From contig CAOLHI010001025.1 of NCBI GenBank assembly GCA_948474755.1, positions 372,001-436,000 of the forward strand: DNA of 64,000 bases. The letters run 5' to 3'. Positions 60,867-64,000 of this stretch are shown piece after piece. Made by a program: the position numbers and the translations under genes. Positions within the stretch are counted from its first letter, which is position 1, and every line of letters starts with the position of its first letter. Below the pieces are notes generated by a model that worked only from the letters and a program-made list of their open reading frames with translations, had not been told where the DNA came from and ran no database searches. Origin of the DNA: Ctenosaura bakeri (Eukaryota > Chordata > Lepidosauria > Squamata > Iguanidae).

Positions 60867-61165
60867 TGGGTTGTAGTGCAAATGAAGTCTGAACTCTCCC
60901 TCGAAACCAAGATGACTAAACTGAGGCTATTGTACTTTGGCCATATCATGAGAAGAACTGACTGACTAGAAAAAACAGTACTGCTTAGAAAGGTAGAAAG
61001 CAGTAGGAAAAGAGGGAGACCCCATTACAGACGGATAGACCCAAACAAGGAAGCCACATCCCTGAATCTACGGGGTCGCTGATGATAGAGAGACTTGGAG
61101 GTCCGTGGAGTTGCCATAAGTTGGGGTCAACTTGACGACAGTTAACAACAACAACGTGACTTAAA

Positions 61166-61878
61166 GCCAGCTTGATGCACAACAGCAACAATAAAGGGAA
61201 GTGAAATTCTCATGGCAGAAATTCTTTGCCCTGAATTGCAGTCAGGCCTGGGTTCAAATCCACCCACGACCTTGCGAGCTTTGCTGCTCTCAGCCGAACT
61301 GTCTCCCAAAATATCTAAGAGGATAATTGAGCAGAGGATTATAAATCCTGCGTGGGTTTGAGTGATGACAGGTGAGGCCTCCTTCTTTATCTGACTTTTG
61401 TTAGGAGTGTAGATTACCTGCTGAGTAATCTACCTGGCATTTGTTTGTTTTGTTCAGCTTGTTTATTTATAAACATTTGGTAACCTGCTCTTTAGTTTTA
61501 CAACTCCCAGAATTACAACAAACAGTATATGAGTGTTCATTGCAAATGTTCCGTTTACAAATCATCCAAGGGGGATAAAACTGCATGTAAAATAGAGAGG
61601 TCCAAAGAAATTCAACACATATTGCAAAAGGACGGGTTGAATAAAAGGACACTGGAGGAAGACAGAACTCAGCGCAAGGGAAGCATTCTTCGGGCAAGCA
61701 ATCCACATGGAGAAGACTTTGCTCGTGGTTGCCAAATTCGTAGTTTCTAAGGTTGAGGACTTGTTGAGAAAGAGTCTAAGGAAGGAGGATATTCTCATAA
61801 ACTGGAGAATCTCTCATTGCAAGTTCTTTGCATCTTAATGCTTGCTTGTACCTGTTGATAACCACTGGTAGGTTATGT
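61166..61878. other. Unassigned interval
   Basis: At 61245-61300, GGCCTGGGTTCAAATCCACC and AGCTTTGCTGCTCTCAGCC suggest a SINE head fragment. No gene is recognised. Confidence 0.35.
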
Positions 61879-62759
61879 TGTTATCACGGTTATGATATGT
61901 CAGGTGAGAGCACTAGATATCCTTTTGATATCAAATAATTTGGCCTTTGCTTGATCTTTCTCTGCCACCCTACCCCACGTGTTTGCAGAGGTCCACCGGA
62001 CAAGCACGAATTGGGCGCAGCCGTTAATGGTTGTACATTCCAAAACCCCATTCAGGCAGGCAACTTAAACCTCTCCGATGCTTTGGGGAAAAACCTCCTT
62101 GCAAACTGGCTTTGCTTGGCGCGTATCTTCAGAAAGCCGCACGGCCAAGAGCCGAGCCATTCCTTTATGTGGGGCCATCAGCATATTGGCAAAACTATTG
62201 CCATCCAGCGCTAAGCCCATCATGCAAAACCTGACCTTTTCCAACTCCTTCGTCCCGCTCTAAAATCCCTTTGTTCTCACCGAGCATAGCATAGCCTGTA
62301 GGTAAACTCCACCCTATAAAAAGTCACCACTTTTGAGAACACTTTGGATCGCTCCTGAGTTTCATCCAGCCTTGCTGTCGGTTTGACCAGTGAGCCCCCC
62401 TCAGCGAATCGCGCTGAGCTTTCTTCCCCTCAACCTCCTCTTTCTCTCCAGGGCTACGAGACCAGGGGTCATATTACCCATTCCCCCGAAAACTCTCCAT
62501 TTCTATTTCTTAGTTAGCTGTGTGCATGTGTTGTCTTATTTGTTGTTTGCCCTTTAGTAAAGCTATCATTTTTCTTACTTTTAAACTTTTCTGGCTACGC
62601 ACTCTGACCTGACGCTGTAGACATAGGGTGAAAGATCCTAGCTAGAGTTACCCTGCCTCCCGTTAGCTTAAGAGAGTGCTCGAGCTTAATTCCCCCATCT
62701 TGTGTTTTTATTTGGTTATTTGGGCGCCCCTCCCGGGACCCCCAACATACAGGGTAACA
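61879..62759 (+). mobile_element. Solo LTR, 881 bp
   Basis: Begins TGTTATCACGG and ends CAGGGTAACA; 4-bp duplication ATGT at 61875-61878 and 62760-62763. It matches 20514-21374 along its length, including CACTAGATATCCTTTTGATA, the TATA box CCCTATAAAAAGTC (62312-62325) and a TTTAGTAAAGC in place of AATAAA (about 62560). The short frames across it are not genes. Confidence 0.85.
62315..62322 (+). promoter_or_regulatory. TATA box of the solo LTR
   Basis: TATAAAAA about 435 bp from the LTR start, at the same relative place as in the copy at 20514. Confidence 0.6.
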
Positions 62760-62763
62760 ATGT

Positions 62764-63544
62764 GTGCCTGTGTTCCATCTACTGCTATTGCATAGACAAC
62801 CCCCAGGCTATGTGCAGACTTCAGAATAGTCACTTTGGGGCAGCAATACCCAGATTATCCGAAGTGGTACGGTCACTGGCTGTGAGGGATCCTGGAAACT
62901 GTAGTCCAAAAAGCTCTTTCTCAAGCTCTTTCCTCATTTCATTCCATTGAATAATCCCAGTTCAGATGATCGAGTTTGGAGTGTTACATTCCAAAAGTGA
63001 TTCATTTTTACTGTCACACCATTGAAAAAAATAATTTATAGCATTCTTTGGTGTGGCTTTTCTATTCCTTTCTATTACTTTTTGAGAGCCTTTAAGACTG
63101 ATCAAAGAATAGAATCAGATTTGGACAATCACTGCCAAAATTCCTTTGGGATTGTTCTTTCCAGGTAAAACTTTTTAAAAACAAAACAAAATTTAGAAAC
63201 TGTTGCTGATTAAACCAATAAACTTATTCATTAGCTTGATTTTTTTAATAAAATGTTTGTCTGTCTATTTGATTTATATCTGGCTTTTTTCCTGAATAGG
63301 ACTCATACCTTCATTCTTCTGAAAGTAATTAATTACAGCTAACCACATGGGCTGTTACTCCTTCCTTCCAAGCACTGAGAATTACTGGTAACCGCTTTGA
63401 CTCAGGTATGTGTGGATGTCAAAAAGAGCTTTCTCGGCTTGTAAGAGGCTACTGTACTGTTTTCAACTAAACTGTTTTCATACTTCTTAAAATTTAATTT
63501 GAACTGTGACTGAGATCTTAGAATATGCTTGGATAGTGGAAATC
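62764..63544. other. Unassigned AT-rich interval
   Basis: No gene or repeat end is recognised. Confidence 0.4.
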
Positions 63545-63762
63545 CATATGTGTCCAAAGGGCAACCAAAATGGCCAAAAGCCTGGAAATCATGAAGTCCT
63601 ATGAGGAATAGCTAAGGGAGCTGGGTTATCTTTAGCCAGGAGAAGAAAAGTTTAAGAGGGGACCTGGCAGCCATGTTTAAATGTTGGAAAGAATGTCACG
63701 TTGAAGATGGGTCCAGTTTGTTTTCTGCTGCTCCAGAAACCAGGACACAGAGCAATGAATTA
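63545..63762 (+). mobile_element. CR1 LINE fragment, old
   Basis: GGCAACCAAAATGGCCAAAA, then GAAGTCCTATGAGGAATAGC to ACCAGGACACAGAGCAATGA; coding part with stops. Confidence 0.75.
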
Positions 63763-64000
63763 TAGAAGCGTAGAATCATAGAAATGTAGAGCTGGAAGAG
63801 ACCCCAGGGGCCATCCAGTCCAACCCCTTGCTATGCAGGAACACCCATCAAGGCATTACCAACAGATGGCCATCCAGCCTCTGCTTAAAAACCTCCAAAG
63901 AAGGAGAGTCCACTCCACTCCACTCCACTGAGGCAGCCTATTCCACTGCCGGACAGCCCTGACCGTCAGGAAGTTCTTCCTGAGGTTCAGGTGGAATCTC
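63763..64000 (-). mobile_element. CR1 LINE 3' end, running off the window
   Basis: Starts with GAAGCGTAGAATCATAGAAA and reaches the RRFHL region at the window edge. It abuts the oppositely oriented CR1 before it, tail inward. Confidence 0.85.

Larger units (their letters stand above)
59812..61165 (+). mobile_element. RTE/BovB-like LINE remnant 2, with nested L1 and MITE-A
   Basis: The left part has QGFPYLGSAITQN. After the L1, RIVHAIAFPISMCGCESW, RKKIHQFEMWGWRRVLKTPW and TARKTDKW. After the MITE, LRLLYFGHIMRRTD and RKRGRPH. The 3' end is CCATAAGTTGGGGTCAACTT, then GACGACAGTTAACAACAACA. The G-C-E-S-W, W-G-W-R-R and Y-F-G-H-I-M-R-R blocks are typical of RTE-clade C-termini. Several frame breaks; inactive. 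Confidence 0.65.

Noticed and set aside
60215..60949. 244-codon minus-strand frame
   Set aside because: A chance fusion of a MITE-A, RTE remnant antisense and a genuine L1 ORF2 tail; only the last third has protein meaning.

Overview
This window looks like intergenic DNA from a lizard-like squamate reptile. It is almost wholly built from transposable elements. The evidence is the repeat mix: dozens of 5'-truncated CR1 LINEs ending in the ATTCTATG-type tail, Sauria-type SINEs whose tRNA-like head carries a GTGGCGTAGTAGTT-like A box, another tRNA-derived SINE ending in ACTTGAAGGCACACAACAACA-like tails, L1 and RTE/BovB-like LINE remnants, a Penelope-like element, hAT elements including two copies of the SPIN (SPACE INVADERS) group, and solo LTRs. 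I found no cellular protein-coding exon, tRNA gene, intact rRNA gene, CRISPR array or prokaryotic feature that I would defend. Most long open frames lie in GC-rich repeat interiors or are LINE reverse-transcriptase tails.

Layout. 1-7.5 kb: GC-rich element end, a 5S rRNA-derived piece, a SINE cluster, CR1, a Sauria SINE and short palindromic MITEs. 7.5-11 kb: a 142-bp cruciform-capable palindrome, a CpG-rich block that could be a promoter, and long pyrimidine tracts split by a CR1. 11.3-13 kb: a Penelope-like element split by a SPIN insertion. 13.5-29 kb: CR1 on CR1, MITEs, and a solo LTR inside a CR1 endonuclease region. 29.1-36.5 kb: L1 pieces, two CATACCC-type MITEs (one carrying a MITE that itself carries an L1), and a minus-strand LTR. 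37-42 kb: a well-preserved CR1 tail and a solo LTR inserted beside the TATA box of an older LTR. 42.8-48.9 kb: one L1 insertion swollen to 6 kb by at least eight later insertions. 49-64 kb: SINEs and CR1s interrupted by MITE-B copies, two RTE remnants with nested insertions, and a last solo LTR.

Three MITE families recur; the names are mine. MITE-A has termini GGCCATTTCCGCACTA, is usually palindromic, is 125-204 bp long and makes 3-bp target duplications. MITE-B has termini GGCCCTTTTCGCA, is about 421 bp and also makes 3-bp duplications. MITE-C has termini CATACCC. Termini and duplication length make A and B most like PIF/Harbinger derivatives, which is inference. The most notable result is that all five MITE-B copies carry, at the same internal place and orientation, a pyrimidine tract plus AG, then 75-76 nt, then CAG|GTAAGTG. 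That is the layout of a complete small exon with both splice sites.

Many insertions are dated relative to each other by exact target-site duplications read directly from the sequence. Boundaries without a stated duplication are accurate to roughly 10-30 bp. Family names come from recognition, not from a database search.
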